From Planctomycetota bacterium (GTDB taxonomy: Bacteria > Planctomycetota > Planctomycetia > Pirellulales > Pirellulaceae), in assembly GCA_026692865.1 (NCBI GenBank), contig JAPLNI010000030.1, positions 62,001 to 126,000 on the forward strand: DNA of 64,000 bases, written 5' to 3'. The notes beneath the pieces are model-generated. The model was not told the origin of the DNA. It searched no databases and saw nothing but the letters and a program-made list of their open reading frames with translations. The position numbers and the translations under genes were made by a program. This document shows, piece after piece, positions 1 through 8,715 of the stretch. Within the stretch, counting starts at the first letter, position 1. The number at the start of each line of letters is the position of its first letter.

Positions 1-1
1 C

Positions 2-1210
2 GACAACATGGAAAGCCTCTTCGCTGGTTTTCCTCATGAAATTGATGTGTGGATGTCGCACGGCGATCAAGTCAGCAACTTAAGCGATAGCTTCGAAACG
101 CTCGCCGGAACTTCAACTTGTCCATTCGCTGCGGTTCGCCACAAAACGCTGCCCATTTTCGGTCTTCAATTCCATCCTGAAGTCACCCACACTTCGCTGG
201 GTGGCACGCTAATTCACAACTTCCTTTACAACATTGCCGGTTGTGAAGGGCTTTGGCATTTAGGGGACTTCGCAGCCGAATCGATCCAGCTTATTCGCCA
301 AAAGGTGGGCAGCGATCGCGTTATTTGTGGGCTCTCCGGCGGTGTTGATAGTAGCGTAACCGCCGCACTCCTTTATAAGGCTATCGGTTCGCAGCTTTCG
401 TGCATCTTGATCGATAACGGACTTCTCCGCAAAGACGAACAAACTGCCGTCATCACCGAATTCACCAAGCACTTCAAAGCCGACTTGAGAGTTGTTAATG
501 CTGAAGCAAAATTCCTTGACGCTTTAAAAGGAATTACCGAACCGCAAGAGAAACGACGCCGAATCGGGCATGCGTTCATCGAATGCTTTCGCGAGGAAGC
601 CGAAAAAATACAAGGGGCCAAGTTTCTTGCCCAAGGCACACTCTACCCAGACGTGATCGAAAGCGGTGCCGCTCCAGATGGACCAGCGGCGACTATCAAG
701 CTTCATCACAACGTAGGCGGGCTTCCCGATGAGCTCGGCTTTGAATTGATTGAACCATTGCGAGATCTATTCAAGGACGAAGTTCGGCGACTGGGTAGCG
801 AACTTGGACTGCCAGAGCAACTCGTCTGGCGACATCCGTTTCCTGGTCCTGGACTGGCCGTGAGATGCCTTGGTGAAGTGACTCGCGAAAAGTTAGTTGT
901 ACTTCGTGAAGCAGATGAAATCGTTGTCAGCGAAATCAAAAATGCTTCCCTCTACCGTCAAACCTCGCAAGCCTTTGCCGTGCTGCTGCCTGTTCAAAGT
1001 GTCGGTGTCATGGGCGACGCAAGAACTTATGAAAATGCGGTCGCCGTGCGATGTGTAAACACGGACGACTTCATGACCGCTGACTGGAGCCATCTCCCTT
1101 ATGAAGTTCTCGCTCGAATCAGCACGCGTATCATCAACGAAGTGCGAGGAGTCAATCGAGTTTGTTATGACATCAGCAGCAAGCCTCCTGCAACCATCGA
1201 ATGGGAATAA
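2..1210 (+). CDS. guaA: GMP synthase (glutamine-hydrolysing), 5'-truncated by the window edge
   Basis: Converts XMP to GMP with ATP and glutamine-derived ammonia in cytosolic purine synthesis. The frame is open from the window edge, so the N-terminal part of the glutamine amidotransferase domain lies outside. What remains starts in that domain (MSHGD, then FHPEV carrying the catalytic His and Glu), followed by the ATP-pyrophosphatase domain with P-loop SGGVDSS at about residue 112 counted from the first Met at base 8, [11 protein letters not shown], and the family's hallmark C-terminus PPATIEWE. About 400 residues of the usual ~520 are present. A repeat-bearing gap of about 220 bp separates it from ettA. 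Confidence 0.97.
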   Translation, partial: DNMESLFAGFPHEIDVWMSHGDQVSNLSDSFETLAGTSTCPFAAVRHKTLPIFGLQFHPEVTHTSLGGTLIHNFLYNIAGCEGLWHLGDFAAESIQLIRQKVGSDRVICGLSGGVDSSVTAALLYKAIGSQLSCILIDNGLLRKDEQTAVITEFTKHFKADLRVVNAEAKFLDALKGITEPQEKRRRIGHAFIECFREEAEKIQGAKFLAQGTLYPDVIESGAAPDGPAATIKLHHNVGGLPDELGFELIEPLRDLFKDEVRRLGSELGLPEQLVWRHPFPGPGLAVRCLGEVTREKLVVLREADEIVVSEIKNASLYRQTSQAFAVLLPVQSVGVMGDARTYENAVAVRCVNTDDFMTADWSHLPYEVLARISTRIINEVRGVNRVCYDISSKPPATIEWE

Positions 1211-1247
1211 GTTCATCCATCGGAGGTCAGGCTGGCCCAATCAACAC

Positions 1248-1312
1248 TGAGCCGATGGCGCTAGCCACGGGTTCCCCCCGGAATGGAATCACTGAATACG
1301 GAGGGAACCCGG
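1248..1312. repeat. Intergenic palindromic repeat, GGCGCTAGCCACGGG family
   Basis: The word gccgatggcgctagccacgg is followed by a run of C and an inverted repeat: cgggttcccccc (1268-1279) pairs with ggagggaacccg (1300-1311) with one mismatch. The same word recurs near 30611-30644 and, inverted, at 30701-30725. It therefore looks like a dispersed element rather than a dedicated guaA terminator, although the stem could stop transcription. There is no T-tract. Confidence 0.65.
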
Positions 1313-1434
1313 AGCGATCGCTCGCTGCTCAAGTAAAAGTTAGAAAATCGTCAAATTTCCAGTATTCGATACGATGCGAACCCATTTCGGATAGGCATGT
1401 ATCAAACCAGTTCATTAGCAATAATATTTGAATT

Positions 1435-3108
1435 ATGAGTCGACAATACATCTATCAAATCGAGGACCTGACCAAGAAACGTGGCCAAAAGGAAGTCCTT
1501 AAAAACATCTTCCTTGCGTTTTATCCCGGAGCAAAAATCGGAGTTCTCGGCTCCAACGGTGCAGGTAAAAGTACCCTTCTACGCATCATGTCCGGTGACG
1601 ACACACAATTCGATGGAACAGCGAAGCTCACCAAGGGTTTCACCGCCGGCTACCTTTCGCAAGAGCCACAACTGAATCCCGATAAAGACGTCCAAGGCAA
1701 CGTGGAAGAAGCCGTCGCATCGCGTCGTGTCGTGCTGGATAGGTATAACGAAATCTCCATGCAGCTTGGCGAAGTTACTGATGACAAGCTGATGGAAAAG
1801 CTCTGCGATGAAATGGCTCGACTTCAAGACATCATTGATAGCACCAACCTTTGGGAGCTCGACCGCGAAGTCGAACTTGCGATGTCGGTCATGAATCTAC
1901 CGCCAAGTGATGCTGATGTGACGAAGCTTTCCGGAGGAGAGCGACGTCGAATTGCACTTTGTAAACTTTTGATTCAACAGCCCGACTTGTTGCTACTAGA
2001 TGAACCGACTAACCACTTGGACGCTGAAGCTGTCGAGTGGCTTGAGTTGCATTTGGCTCAGTACAAGGGAACCGTCGTCGCTGTCACACACGATCGCTAC
2101 TTCTTGGATAACGTAGCCCAGTGGATCCTTGAGCTAGATCGTGGATCGGGGTATCCGTTCGAAGGAAACTATACGAACTGGCTTGAACAAAAGCAGAAAC
2201 GCTTACTGATCGAACAAAAGCACTCGGCGGCAAGGCAGAAGACCCTCGCAAAAGAACTCGAGTGGATCCGCATGTCACCGAAGGCACGACAAGCTAAGAG
2301 CAAGTCACGTATTTCGGCTTACGAAAAGATGGCTTCCGAACAATTCGAAGATCGACCAGACGAACTGGAAATGCAGATTCCACCAGGAAAACATCTTGGC
2401 GAAGTCGTCGTCGAGGCGACCGGGCTTTCGAAGTCGTTTGGCGACAAGATGCTCATCGATGATTTGACCTTCCGGTTACCAGCAGGTGGAATCGTCGGCG
2501 TAATCGGTCCGAACGGTGCTGGAAAAACAACCCTCTTCCGGATGATGACAGGCCAAGAGAAACCGGATGCTGGAACGCTTCGCGTCGGTGACACGGTCGA
2601 GTTCGGTTATGTCGATCAAAGTCGAGATTCACTCGACGCCGAGAACACAATCTACAAAGAAATCAGCGGTGGGAATGACCTCCTGGAAATGGGTGGAAAG
2701 AGGTTGAACTCGCGAGCTTACGTCTCGAAGTTCAATTTCAAAGGGACTGACCAAGAAAAGAAAGTCGGCGAACTATCCGGTGGTGAACGGAATCGTGTTC
2801 ACCTTGCCAAGCTTTTACGTCGTGGGTGCAACGTTTTGTTATTGGACGAACCGACCAACGACTTGGACATTGATACTTTGCGAGCACTTGAAGAAGCCAT
2901 CTCATCATTCGTCGGCTGCGTAGTTGTTATCTCGCACGATCGCTGGTTCCTGGACCGAATCGCTACGCACATCTTGGCCTTCGAAGGAGACGGACACGTC
3001 CATTGGTGCGAAGGAAACTTCGCAACCTATGAAGCCCAACGCCGTGAGCGACTAGGGATTAAAGACGACGAACCGAAGCGGTTTCGATATAAGAAGATAT
3101 CAGGTTAG
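1435..3108 (+). CDS. ettA: Energy-dependent translational throttle protein EttA (ABC-F ATPase)
   Basis: Ribosome-associated ABC-F ATPase without membrane domains; family members bind the ribosomal E site and gate elongation according to ATP/ADP. The 557 residues match the usual EttA length (~555). Two ABC domains are seen: Walker [10 protein letters not shown] (about residue 39) with signature LSGGERRR and [13 protein letters not shown], and Walker [10 protein letters not shown] (about 361) with signature LSGGERNR and [13 protein letters not shown]. The linker between them carries the basic arm typical of EttA ([20 protein letters not shown]). The C-terminus [10 protein letters not shown] also fits EttA rather than Uup or other ABC-F proteins. 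Start is the ATG at 1435. Confidence 0.95.
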   Translation: MSRQYIYQIEDLTKKRGQKEVLKNIFLAFYPGAKIGVLGSNGAGKSTLLRIMSGDDTQFDGTAKLTKGFTAGYLSQEPQLNPDKDVQGNVEEAVASRRVVLDRYNEISMQLGEVTDDKLMEKLCDEMARLQDIIDSTNLWELDREVELAMSVMNLPPSDADVTKLSGGERRRIALCKLLIQQPDLLLLDEPTNHLDAEAVEWLELHLAQYKGTVVAVTHDRYFLDNVAQWILELDRGSGYPFEGNYTNWLEQKQKRLLIEQKHSAARQKTLAKELEWIRMSPKARQAKSKSRISAYEKMASEQFEDRPDELEMQIPPGKHLGEVVVEATGLSKSFGDKMLIDDLTFRLPAGGIVGVIGPNGAGKTTLFRMMTGQEKPDAGTLRVGDTVEFGYVDQSRDSLDAENTIYKEISGGNDLLEMGGKRLNSRAYVSKFNFKGTDQEKKVGELSGGERNRVHLAKLLRRGCNVLLLDEPTNDLDIDTLRALEEAISSFVGCVVVISHDRWFLDRIATHILAFEGDGHVHWCEGNFATYEAQRRERLGIKDDEPKRFRYKKISG

Positions 3109-3147
3109 CGGTGGGAATCGTTCCTAGGGCGTTGCCCTAGCAATGTT

Positions 3148-3232
3148 GAATATGGCCTTTGTCCAAAAATGCACATTGGGTTTCATTACCAGGGGCGTTG
3201 CCCCTGGCTATGGTGAGTATGGCCTTTGGCCA
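3148..3232. repeat. REP-like compound palindromic unit, left of the transposase
   Basis: Two palindromes form the unit. Palindrome A is ccaggggcgttgcccctgg (3189-3207; 8-bp arms, gtt loop). Palindrome B is tggcctttggcca (3220-3232). A degenerate A copy, ctagggcgttgccctag, lies just upstream (3124-3140) and a degenerate B copy (tggcctttgtcca) starts the unit. The same order of B, spacer and A-B occurs downstream of the transposase at 3889-3973, in direct orientation. Confidence 0.8.
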
Positions 3233-3317
3233 AAAATCCAAATATGATGCGCATAAATCATTTCGTCGAAAACAAATCACGGCGACGAAAACTAACCGTG
3301 TCGGCAAACGAAACCCA

Positions 3318-3398
3318 TGGCCAACGGCCTTTTTCATCATAGCCAGGGGCAACGCCCCTGGTATGCGAGTCGAGGTGAAATCGTTTGGCCAAAGGCCA
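3318..3398. repeat. REP-like units in inverted orientation, upstream of the transposase
   Basis: The palindromes of 3148-3232 recur here inverted: tggccaacggcc (3318-3329), ccaggggcaacgcccctgg (3343-3361) and tggccaaaggcca (3386-3398). Together with the left unit they form a head-to-head pair immediately before the transposase start codon. The 317 bp between ettA and the transposase hold nothing else recognisable. Confidence 0.8.
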
Positions 3399-3425
3399 TA
3401 TTCAAAAACCTTCGGAAACTGCAAG

Positions 3426-3878
3426 ATGCCGCAATCCTTGTCGCAACTTTATGTGCATTTGATCTTCAGTACAAAGGATCGATATCCATTCTTAACGGAC
3501 GATATTCGTGAACGAGTACATGCTTATCTTGCGACAATTCTCCGCGATATGGGTTCGCCTTATACGGTAGTAGGAGGAGTCGAAGATCACGTACATATCT
3601 TGTTTGACATGGGGCGGCTTCACGCAGCGAAAGATTTTGTGGAACAGATCAAACGGGAGTCATCCAAATTTGTTAAAACACTCCGGCCAAATTTAGACAA
3701 CTTTTATTGGCAAAGCGGATATGGCATCTTTTCTGTAAGTCCAACCCACCGGGAGAGCGTTGTTCTTTACATCAATAATCAGAAAGAACATCATCGATTG
3801 AAGACGTTTCAAGACGAATATCGCGATTTTCTGAATCGATACGGGATCGAATTCAATGAGCAATACGTTTGGGATTAA
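3426..3878 (+). CDS. IS200-like (Y1 HUH) transposase, REP-associated (RAYT-like)
   Basis: A 150-residue single-domain HUH transposase. The metal-binding motif is DHVHIL at about residue 54, and the candidate nucleophilic tyrosine lies in VVLYINNQKEHHR at about 115. The C-terminus YGIEFNEQYVWD is typical of small planctomycete and proteobacterial Y1 transposases. The start MPQSLSQLYVHLIFSTKDRY fits the family; the open frame continues upstream through the REP units to base 3159, but that part translates repeat DNA and is not believed. No second ORF (tnpB) is present. REP palindromes flank both sides, so it is more likely an immobile REP-processing transposase than a free insertion sequence. 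The domain looks intact. Confidence 0.88.
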   Translation: MPQSLSQLYVHLIFSTKDRYPFLTDDIRERVHAYLATILRDMGSPYTVVGGVEDHVHILFDMGRLHAAKDFVEQIKRESSKFVKTLRPNLDNFYWQSGYGIFSVSPTHRESVVLYINNQKEHHRLKTFQDEYRDFLNRYGIEFNEQYVWD

Positions 3879-3888
3879 CGGGATAATT

Positions 3889-3973
3889 GAATATGGCCGT
3901 TGGCCAAAAATGCGTGTTGGGTTTCGTTACCAGGGGCGTTGCCCCTGGCTAAGATGAATATGGCCTTTGGCCA
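3889..3973. repeat. REP-like compound palindromic unit, right of the transposase
   Basis: Starts 10 bp after the transposase stop. It holds tggccgttggcca (3893-3905), ccaggggcgttgcccctgg (3930-3948) and tggcctttggcca (3961-3973). It matches the left unit 3148-3232 in order, spacing and spacer words (ttgggtttc, ttaccagg), with scattered differences. The pair therefore brackets the transposase as direct repeats. Confidence 0.8.
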
Positions 3974-3982
3974 AGTCTTAAA

Positions 3983-4000
3983 GCTGCGACAAGTCGCAGC
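3983..4000. repeat. Perfect 8-bp-arm palindrome gctgcgacaagtcgcagc
   Basis: Arms gctgcgac and gtcgcagc with a 2-nt loop, 10 bp after the right REP unit. It differs in sequence from that unit but resembles in design the palindromes at 49627 and 49680: 8-bp arms and a short loop, close to a stop codon. Function unknown. Confidence 0.55.
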
Positions 4001-4009
4001 ACTCCAAAA

Positions 4010-4044
4010 GAAAACAGCCCCTTCGAGAGAACTCGACGGGGCTG
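4010..4044 (-). terminator. Intrinsic terminator of the PEP-CTERM gene
   Basis: Read on the minus strand, cagcccc and ggggctg arms (4038-4044 and 4015-4021) enclose an inner ctcg/cgag stem, followed by ttttcttttgg. It lies about 60 bp after the stop of the minus-strand gene ending at 4104, the right place for a rho-independent terminator. Confidence 0.75.
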
Positions 4045-4103
4045 AATGAAAGTTTTGTGACTCAACGTTCAAAGCCGAGATGAGACGGCTTGGAAGATGA
4101 CTA

Positions 4104-4865
4104 CTAGGCTGCAACGGAGGTCGAAGCATTCTTTCGACGATATCGCGATGCCACGCCTACAATGCCAACCAATGCAACAAGAGCCATCGACGATGGTTCA
4201 GGAACGGCAGTCGCGTCAATTGATAAATTGTCTACAAATTGGTCACCGGTGTTAGTAGTCTGTCTCCAACCGAAACCACCCAAGCGCACGATTGCCGCCG
4301 CGGCATCAGTGGCATTTACGGAACCAATTCCGGCAACTGAAAGCGATGCATTCGAGCCCGTAGTAAAGCCTAAAGTCACGTCATACACCGTACCAGCAAC
4401 AAGGTTCGTTGTTAAGTAAACGGCACTTCCAACCGTGCCCGTTGTGTTCCCGACGCCGATTTGATATTCGCCCGCTGCTGGGATTGTCGGTTGGCGGACA
4501 TAGAGACGCGCTATAAAATCGCTAGGCGCCCCTATGAAATCTGTATCCCCGATCAAGTGTGCGAAGTAGCCTCCGGTACCCGGGAGATCTAAAGGATCCA
4601 TGCGAAGTTGGAAGGTTGCCAACGCGGAACTTGAATCAACGAAATTAGCTCGAGTATCTTCCGTTTCGTTGTCGTTGAGAAAAAGCTCATTGGAAACGAC
4701 GTTTTGTTCGTTCGCGGTTCCAGAACTTGTTATCCACGGGGTTCCGGGTCTTGTAACTAACGGTCCATCGGGGTAGGTAAACGATTCGGTGAACACAATA
4801 GCCCCCCAGCTTTGGCAACTCACCGCCAACGTTGTAACGCAACCAAAAATGAACTTCTTCAACAT
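4104..4865 (-). CDS. Exported PEP-CTERM sorting-domain protein
   Basis: 253 residues. The N-terminus MLKKFIFGCVTTLAVSCQSWG is a Sec signal peptide. The C-terminus has the three-part PEP-CTERM signal: VPEPSS, the hydrophobic stretch MALVALVGIVGVA and basic SRYRRK. Family knowledge: such proteins are processed by an exosortase in the envelope. The body is Thr/Gly-rich and beta-type (possibly a concanavalin-like or autotransporter-type surface domain) with no catalytic motif I recognise. A strong Shine-Dalgarno (gaggag) lies 9 bp before the ATG, stronger than at most genes here. It forms a single transcription unit with its own terminator. No exosortase is visible in the window. Confidence 0.82.
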   Translation of the reverse strand: MLKKFIFGCVTTLAVSCQSWGAIVFTESFTYPDGPLVTRPGTPWITSSGTANEQNVVSNELFLNDNETEDTRANFVDSSSALATFQLRMDPLDLPGTGGYFAHLIGDTDFIGAPSDFIARLYVRQPTIPAAGEYQIGVGNTTGTVGSAVYLTTNLVAGTVYDVTLGFTTGSNASLSVAGIGSVNATDAAAAIVRLGGFGWRQTTNTGDQFVDNLSIDATAVPEPSSMALVALVGIVGVASRYRRKNASTSVAA

Positions 4866-5251
4866 AAGAAACTCTCCTCAAAAAACTACTCAAGTACATA
4901 AACTCGATGTCGTTGCCGTACTGACCAACCGCGCGATTGATAAGGAAGTACCGCTTGACTATTTTCTGTTGCAATGATTCATGTGTTAGAATAACGACGA
5001 AAAATCGGGTTGCAACGATTTTTCGATGAAGGTTTAAATAAGGTTTTGTGCGGCTTGGGTAGAGAATACGCCGCTGAAAGTCTATCTATCTAGGTTTGCT
5101 GGCTAAAGGGTGCTTTTGTCGCCCTTGATACGCATAAAGGCCCGGTTAGATGCCTTTTTTTTACTGGAGCAACTGCCGCAAAAAACATTGGCAATCAATT
5201 GGCCATTAAAAAACGTTGGAAAAGTTGAGTTTTTTATGCTCGAGACGGATT
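4866..5251. other. Intergenic region with a perfect 10-bp-arm hairpin
   Basis: 386 bp without a credible gene. It should hold the promoter of the PEP-CTERM gene. It contains a perfect inverted repeat, cgaaaaatcg (4998-5007) and cgatttttcg (5016-5025), separated by ggttgcaa. A weaker aaggc/gcctt stem followed by a run of T (about 5136-5161) reads as a possible plus-strand terminator, although no plus-strand gene precedes it. Confidence 0.5.
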
Positions 5252-5965
5252 TTAATTGTTTAGAATCGCGCCGACATACAGATCGCCGTCTGTGCGCCAC
5301 GGATCTCCGCCTCCGTTAAATCCTTGGAGCGTTGCGTGAAATCCTTTTACGATCGACTGTGCTTTAAGTTGCTCTGACTTTTCCAGGCAATCGAAGAGAT
5401 AGTTTCGTTCGGTATCAACATCTGCGTCGGTCACGTGAGTGATTTGACCTGTTGTCCTGCTAAGTCCAACTCGCTTGTCGTAGACAGCCGATCCGATCCA
5501 TCGGGGGCGACCATCATCGCTAAGCTTATCGGTCTTCCAGAATCGAACGTGATGTCGATGTCGAGGGTTATCGCCAACGGGCTGTTCAAAAGCGAGGTCT
5601 TCTTTTCGTCCGAAGAGATAGAGACTGCTTACGGGTGCCGATTCGTCGGGGCGTGAAAGAATCGTATCGGCTGCAATCTTCAAGTCGCTTTCAAGGCCCA
5701 GTGCTTGTGCAGGGAACCATTTGGCTGCCTTCATGATTTCCTGAATTTGCGTTGCGGTGCCGATGAGCGCCACATTAATCGGATCACCGGGATGATGATC
5801 GCTGGTGTGAGTGATCCGAGGCGAATCGTCATTGGATGGATCGCTCCGCAGTAATTCGAACCAGGCAATAGGGGCGACTAGGTAGGCAACAACCAGCCAC
5901 AGCAGGATAGATCCGCTAATGAACTTAATCGACGTTTTGGTGTAGCTTCGTTTCTTGTGGGTCAT
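5252..5965 (-). CDS. LssY C-terminal-domain protein, membrane-anchored
   Basis: 237 residues: a basic N-terminus, one membrane segment at about residues 15-37 (SGSILLWLVVAYLVAPIAW), then a single soluble domain. PINVALIGTATQIQEIMKAA, WFPAQAL, SSLYLFGRKEDLAFEQ and the RHRHHVRFW stretch are what I recognise as the LssY_C family (PF14067), whose biochemical role is not known. RHRHHVRFW is conserved in the family and could bind a metal or phosphate; that is inference. It is followed at 24 bp by the start region of the next minus-strand genes but reads as its own unit. Start ATG at 5965. Confidence 0.7.
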   Translation of the reverse strand: MTHKKRSYTKTSIKFISGSILLWLVVAYLVAPIAWFELLRSDPSNDDSPRITHTSDHHPGDPINVALIGTATQIQEIMKAAKWFPAQALGLESDLKIAADTILSRPDESAPVSSLYLFGRKEDLAFEQPVGDNPRHRHHVRFWKTDKLSDDGRPRWIGSAVYDKRVGLSRTTGQITHVTDADVDTERNYLFDCLEKSEQLKAQSIVKGFHATLQGFNGGGDPWRTDGDLYVGAILNN

Positions 5966-5989
5966 GTAGCCTGACGTTGTCCTTTTTGT

Positions 5990-6721
5990 TTATTCTTTGG
6001 GCCCTAGAAACATCAAGTGTTGCCAAGGAAGACCGTCGTATTCCGATAGTAATTGGAATCCGTTGGCTTCATACTCTTTAAGAATTTGTTTCTTGCTCAT
6101 CTTATGTTCGGGTTTGATTGGAACCGAGGCGTCCTCTTCGCGAAATTCAGCGAGTGCAATGCGTCCTGTCGGCTTGAGGGACTTGCGAATCTTTTTCAGC
6201 ATCGCTTCAGGGTCTGAGAATTCGTGATAGACATCGACCATCAGCAGCAAATCAATTTCATTATCCGGAAGCTTTGGGTCAGTGGTCGTCCCAAGGATCA
6301 TATCGATGTTATCGACTTTGGCTTCTATCGATCGGCGGCTCAGCAGTTGCAGCATCTCCGGTTGAATATCGACAGCCAAGACACGACCATTGGGAGCAAC
6401 CGCTTGGGCCATTTTTAACGAGTAGAACCCGTTACCACATCCCATATCGCAGACGATCATCCCTGGCTTTAAATCGAGTTGGTTCAAGAGTTTGGTGGGA
6501 TTCTCTTCCGATTCGCGTTCACCTCGGATAAGCCAATTGGCTGCAAGATGAGTCATCGCGGGGGCAATCCGCCGACCGAGATAAGTTCCGTAGGGAGCGC
6601 GTTTGCCTTTCTCTTGTGCATCGGCTTGTCGTGTGCAAACCGAATCGACAAGCGAAGCTAAAAGAAAAATGAGAAGCAGGGATTGAGTGCGGGTTGCGAA
6701 GCGATTGGAGAGAAATTGCAT
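5990..6721 (-). CDS. Exported class I SAM-dependent methyltransferase
   Basis: 243 residues. A signal peptide (TQSLLLIFLLASLVDSVCTRQADAQ, residues about 12-36) precedes a Rossmann-fold methyltransferase: motif I VCDMGCGNGFYSLKMA (about 90), the acidic end of strand 2 VLAVDIQPEM, and LLLMVDVYHEFSDPE as motif IV/post-IV. The methyltransferase fold is secure; the substrate is unknown. Export is unusual because SAM is cytosolic, although signal-bearing methyltransferases of this kind occur in planctomycetes and marine gammaproteobacteria. It sits about 20 bp downstream of the reductase at 6742, so the two may be cotranscribed. Confidence 0.85.
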   Translation of the reverse strand: MQFLSNRFATRTQSLLLIFLLASLVDSVCTRQADAQEKGKRAPYGTYLGRRIAPAMTHLAANWLIRGERESEENPTKLLNQLDLKPGMIVCDMGCGNGFYSLKMAQAVAPNGRVLAVDIQPEMLQLLSRRSIEAKVDNIDMILGTTTDPKLPDNEIDLLLMVDVYHEFSDPEAMLKKIRKSLKPTGRIALAEFREEDASVPIKPEHKMSKKQILKEYEANGFQLLSEYDGLPWQHLMFLGPKE

Positions 6722-6741
6722 CGTAGACTGTCCGTTCCGGG

Positions 6742-7758
6742 TTATATCGAACTAGCGGCAACCTGTTGCAGCCAGGGACTTATGCGTTCCAACTCTTGGA
6801 GTCGGTTGAGTTGTGGATTATATCCTAGTCGATCTCGTGCTGATTGAATCGAAAAATAATGATCGACCCCTAACTGAAGAGCTACGAATCGTGTCATGGG
6901 AGGCTCAGAGCGAATTCTCCCAGTGCGATAAATGGTCTCTAAAATCGCTCCAATTCGGTAAGCACTCTTCAATGAAATCTGCTTGTTAGGTACGACCAAT
7001 TTTGCTGCGGTAAGTATTTGAGAAACCCAAGTCCAACATGCAATCGGTTCGCCGTCGGTGATAAAGTACGCTCGACCAGCAGCACCAAGATCGTTGTCCA
7101 ATAGTTTTTTCATCGCAATAACATGCGCGTCGGCGGCACTGGACACATGGACTGTGTCCATCAAATTAGATCCATCTCCAACTCGTCGTAGCCGCCCTTG
7201 TCGACAACGTTGAATGAGTCGTGGCATAAGATGGGGATCGCCTTCCCCCCAAATCAAATGGGGCCTCAACGCAACGGTCAGCATATTCTTGGGGTCGTTC
7301 GAGGCGAGTACTTGCTGTTCAGAGATGGCTTTTGTACGAGGATAATCGCAAAGCCATGTTTGCGGATAGCTTACCGATTCATCGATGCCGGATTGTGGCG
7401 TTCCGTCGAAGGTAACGCTGGGGCTACTGCAATGAACAAACGCGCGAACACCACACTCCTTGGCCGCGCTGATAAGGTTGCTTGTCGCGGTAACGTTAAT
7501 CGATTCGAAATCGGATCGTTTTCCCCACACACCGGCTAGAGCAGCAGTGTGAATCACCGCGTCCATTCCTTCGACTGCGTCACGACACTGCATTGCATTC
7601 GTTACGTCGCCGACAATTGCTTGAACGCCGATTTGTCGAAGCTCTGGATAATCGTGCCGGGCGATTCCATGAACTCGATAGCCTTGGCGTGTTAGCTGCC
7701 GACAGATATGGCTTCCGAGAAAGCCACCGTAACCGGTAACTAAAACGCGAGTTGTCAT
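6742..7758 (-). CDS. NAD(P)-dependent 3-beta-HSD/epimerase family reductase, OleD-like
   Basis: 338 residues, extended short-chain dehydrogenase. The N-terminal nucleotide-binding motif is VTGYGGFLGSHICRQL; the catalytic motif is YPRTK (Y-x3-K) at about residue 140, preceded by VHCSSPSV. The patterns HDYPELRQIGVQAIVGDV, HTAALAGVWG and LRPHLIWGEGDPHLMPRLI are shared with 3-beta-hydroxysteroid dehydrogenases and with OleD-type 2-alkyl-3-oxoalkanoate reductases of long-chain olefin synthesis. No oleA, oleB or oleC lies nearby, so the substrate stays open. Its ATG overlaps the parA stop (ATGA), indicating translational coupling. Confidence 0.82.
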   Translation of the reverse strand: MTTRVLVTGYGGFLGSHICRQLTRQGYRVHGIARHDYPELRQIGVQAIVGDVTNAMQCRDAVEGMDAVIHTAALAGVWGKRSDFESINVTATSNLISAAKECGVRAFVHCSSPSVTFDGTPQSGIDESVSYPQTWLCDYPRTKAISEQQVLASNDPKNMLTVALRPHLIWGEGDPHLMPRLIQRCRQGRLRRVGDGSNLMDTVHVSSAADAHVIAMKKLLDNDLGAAGRAYFITDGEPIACWTWVSQILTAAKLVVPNKQISLKSAYRIGAILETIYRTGRIRSEPPMTRFVALQLGVDHYFSIQSARDRLGYNPQLNRLQELERISPWLQQVAASSI

Positions 7759-8606
7759 GAGATACTTGCAACAGGAGTGAGGGATTCTACTTCGTATAGT
7801 TTACCTCTTGGCTCCGGCGCGTCATGGCCTAAGACTTCACAAGCGAGAGAAAAGTAGTCTTCCGCTCCGTGCGAGTTGGGAGCGTAATTGAAGATCGACA
7901 GGCCAAAGCTGGGAGCTTCCGCCAGACGGATGTTACGTCGAATTTTTGTTTGGAAGAATTTGGCACCCGCCCACACTCCCGACTGCGAGGACTGAAGCGT
8001 TAGGAACTCTTGAACATCTCGCGAAACTTCAGCTGCCAACCTGGTTGATGATTCGTACATGCACAGCACAATCCCCGATAGCCGAAGCGTTGGGTTCAGT
8101 CGTTTCGCTACTAAATCAATTGTACGGAGCAGCTTACTCAAGCCGTGCAATGCGAGGAAGTGAGGCTGCAGCGGGAGGAAAACTTCGTCCACAGCCGTCA
8201 ACGCATTGAGCGTCAGGACATTCAGCGACGGTGGGCAGTCCAGGAGCATAAAGTCGAATTCTTCCGTATCGATCTCTAATCGATCCTTCAGAATCATCTC
8301 GCGACCAACTTCGCCCGCTAGCTCTATTTCAGCAGCAGCCAAATCCAAGCTTCCTGGCACGACAGCAAGGTGAGGATGGACCCACTTGCGCGCATCCGCC
8401 AACGAAGCATTATCGCACAGAACGTCGTACATACTCGGTTCGCCTTGATGCGTAGACATTCCCAAATGCAGAGACGCGTGCGATTGGGGGTCTAAATCGA
8501 TCAAACAAACACGCTGCCCGGCGTTCGCCAAAGCAGCAGCAAGATTCACAGACGTGGTCGTTTTTCCAACACCACCCTTTTGATTCAGAATAGCAATCTT
8601 TCGCAT
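7755..8606 (-). CDS. ParA/Soj-family ATPase (orphan, no ParB nearby)
   Basis: 283 residues. The deviant Walker A motif is KGGVGKTTTSVNLA at about residue 10, with VCLIDLDPQSHASLHLG and the Walker B-like FDFMLLDCPPSLNVLT. Family members form ATP-dependent dimers on the nucleoid and segregate chromosomes, plasmids or large protein complexes. The C-terminal FFQTKIRRNIRLAEAPSFG is typical of chromosomal Soj-type proteins. No parB or centromere-like repeat is seen, and the downstream partner is the reductase at 6742 with a 4-bp overlap, so a chromosome-partition role is not established. Confidence 0.9.
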   Translation of the reverse strand: MRKIAILNQKGGVGKTTTSVNLAAALANAGQRVCLIDLDPQSHASLHLGMSTHQGEPSMYDVLCDNASLADARKWVHPHLAVVPGSLDLAAAEIELAGEVGREMILKDRLEIDTEEFDFMLLDCPPSLNVLTLNALTAVDEVFLPLQPHFLALHGLSKLLRTIDLVAKRLNPTLRLSGIVLCMYESSTRLAAEVSRDVQEFLTLQSSQSGVWAGAKFFQTKIRRNIRLAEAPSFGLSIFNYAPNSHGAEDYFSLACEVLGHDAPEPRGKLYEVESLTPVASIS

Positions 8607-8715
8607 AGCATTTCATCCTTGAAGTAGCGTGGGATTTTTTCGGTAGCTGAACTCATGTCTCTGGATATCGTGATAGCTTAAGTGGCTCACGATCAACCCA
8701 CAGACAAAATGTGAT

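Noticed and set aside
1201-1431. 76-codon plus-strand ORF after guaA
   Set aside because: It overlaps the end of guaA and runs through the palindromic repeat; composition is not protein-like.
3159-3425. N-terminal extension of the transposase to 239 residues
   Set aside because: The extra part translates the REP units; the family starts at MPQSL at 3426.
4998-5163. A small RNA gene upstream of the PEP-CTERM gene
   Set aside because: Only a hairpin and a weak terminator-like stem are present; no promoter could be placed.
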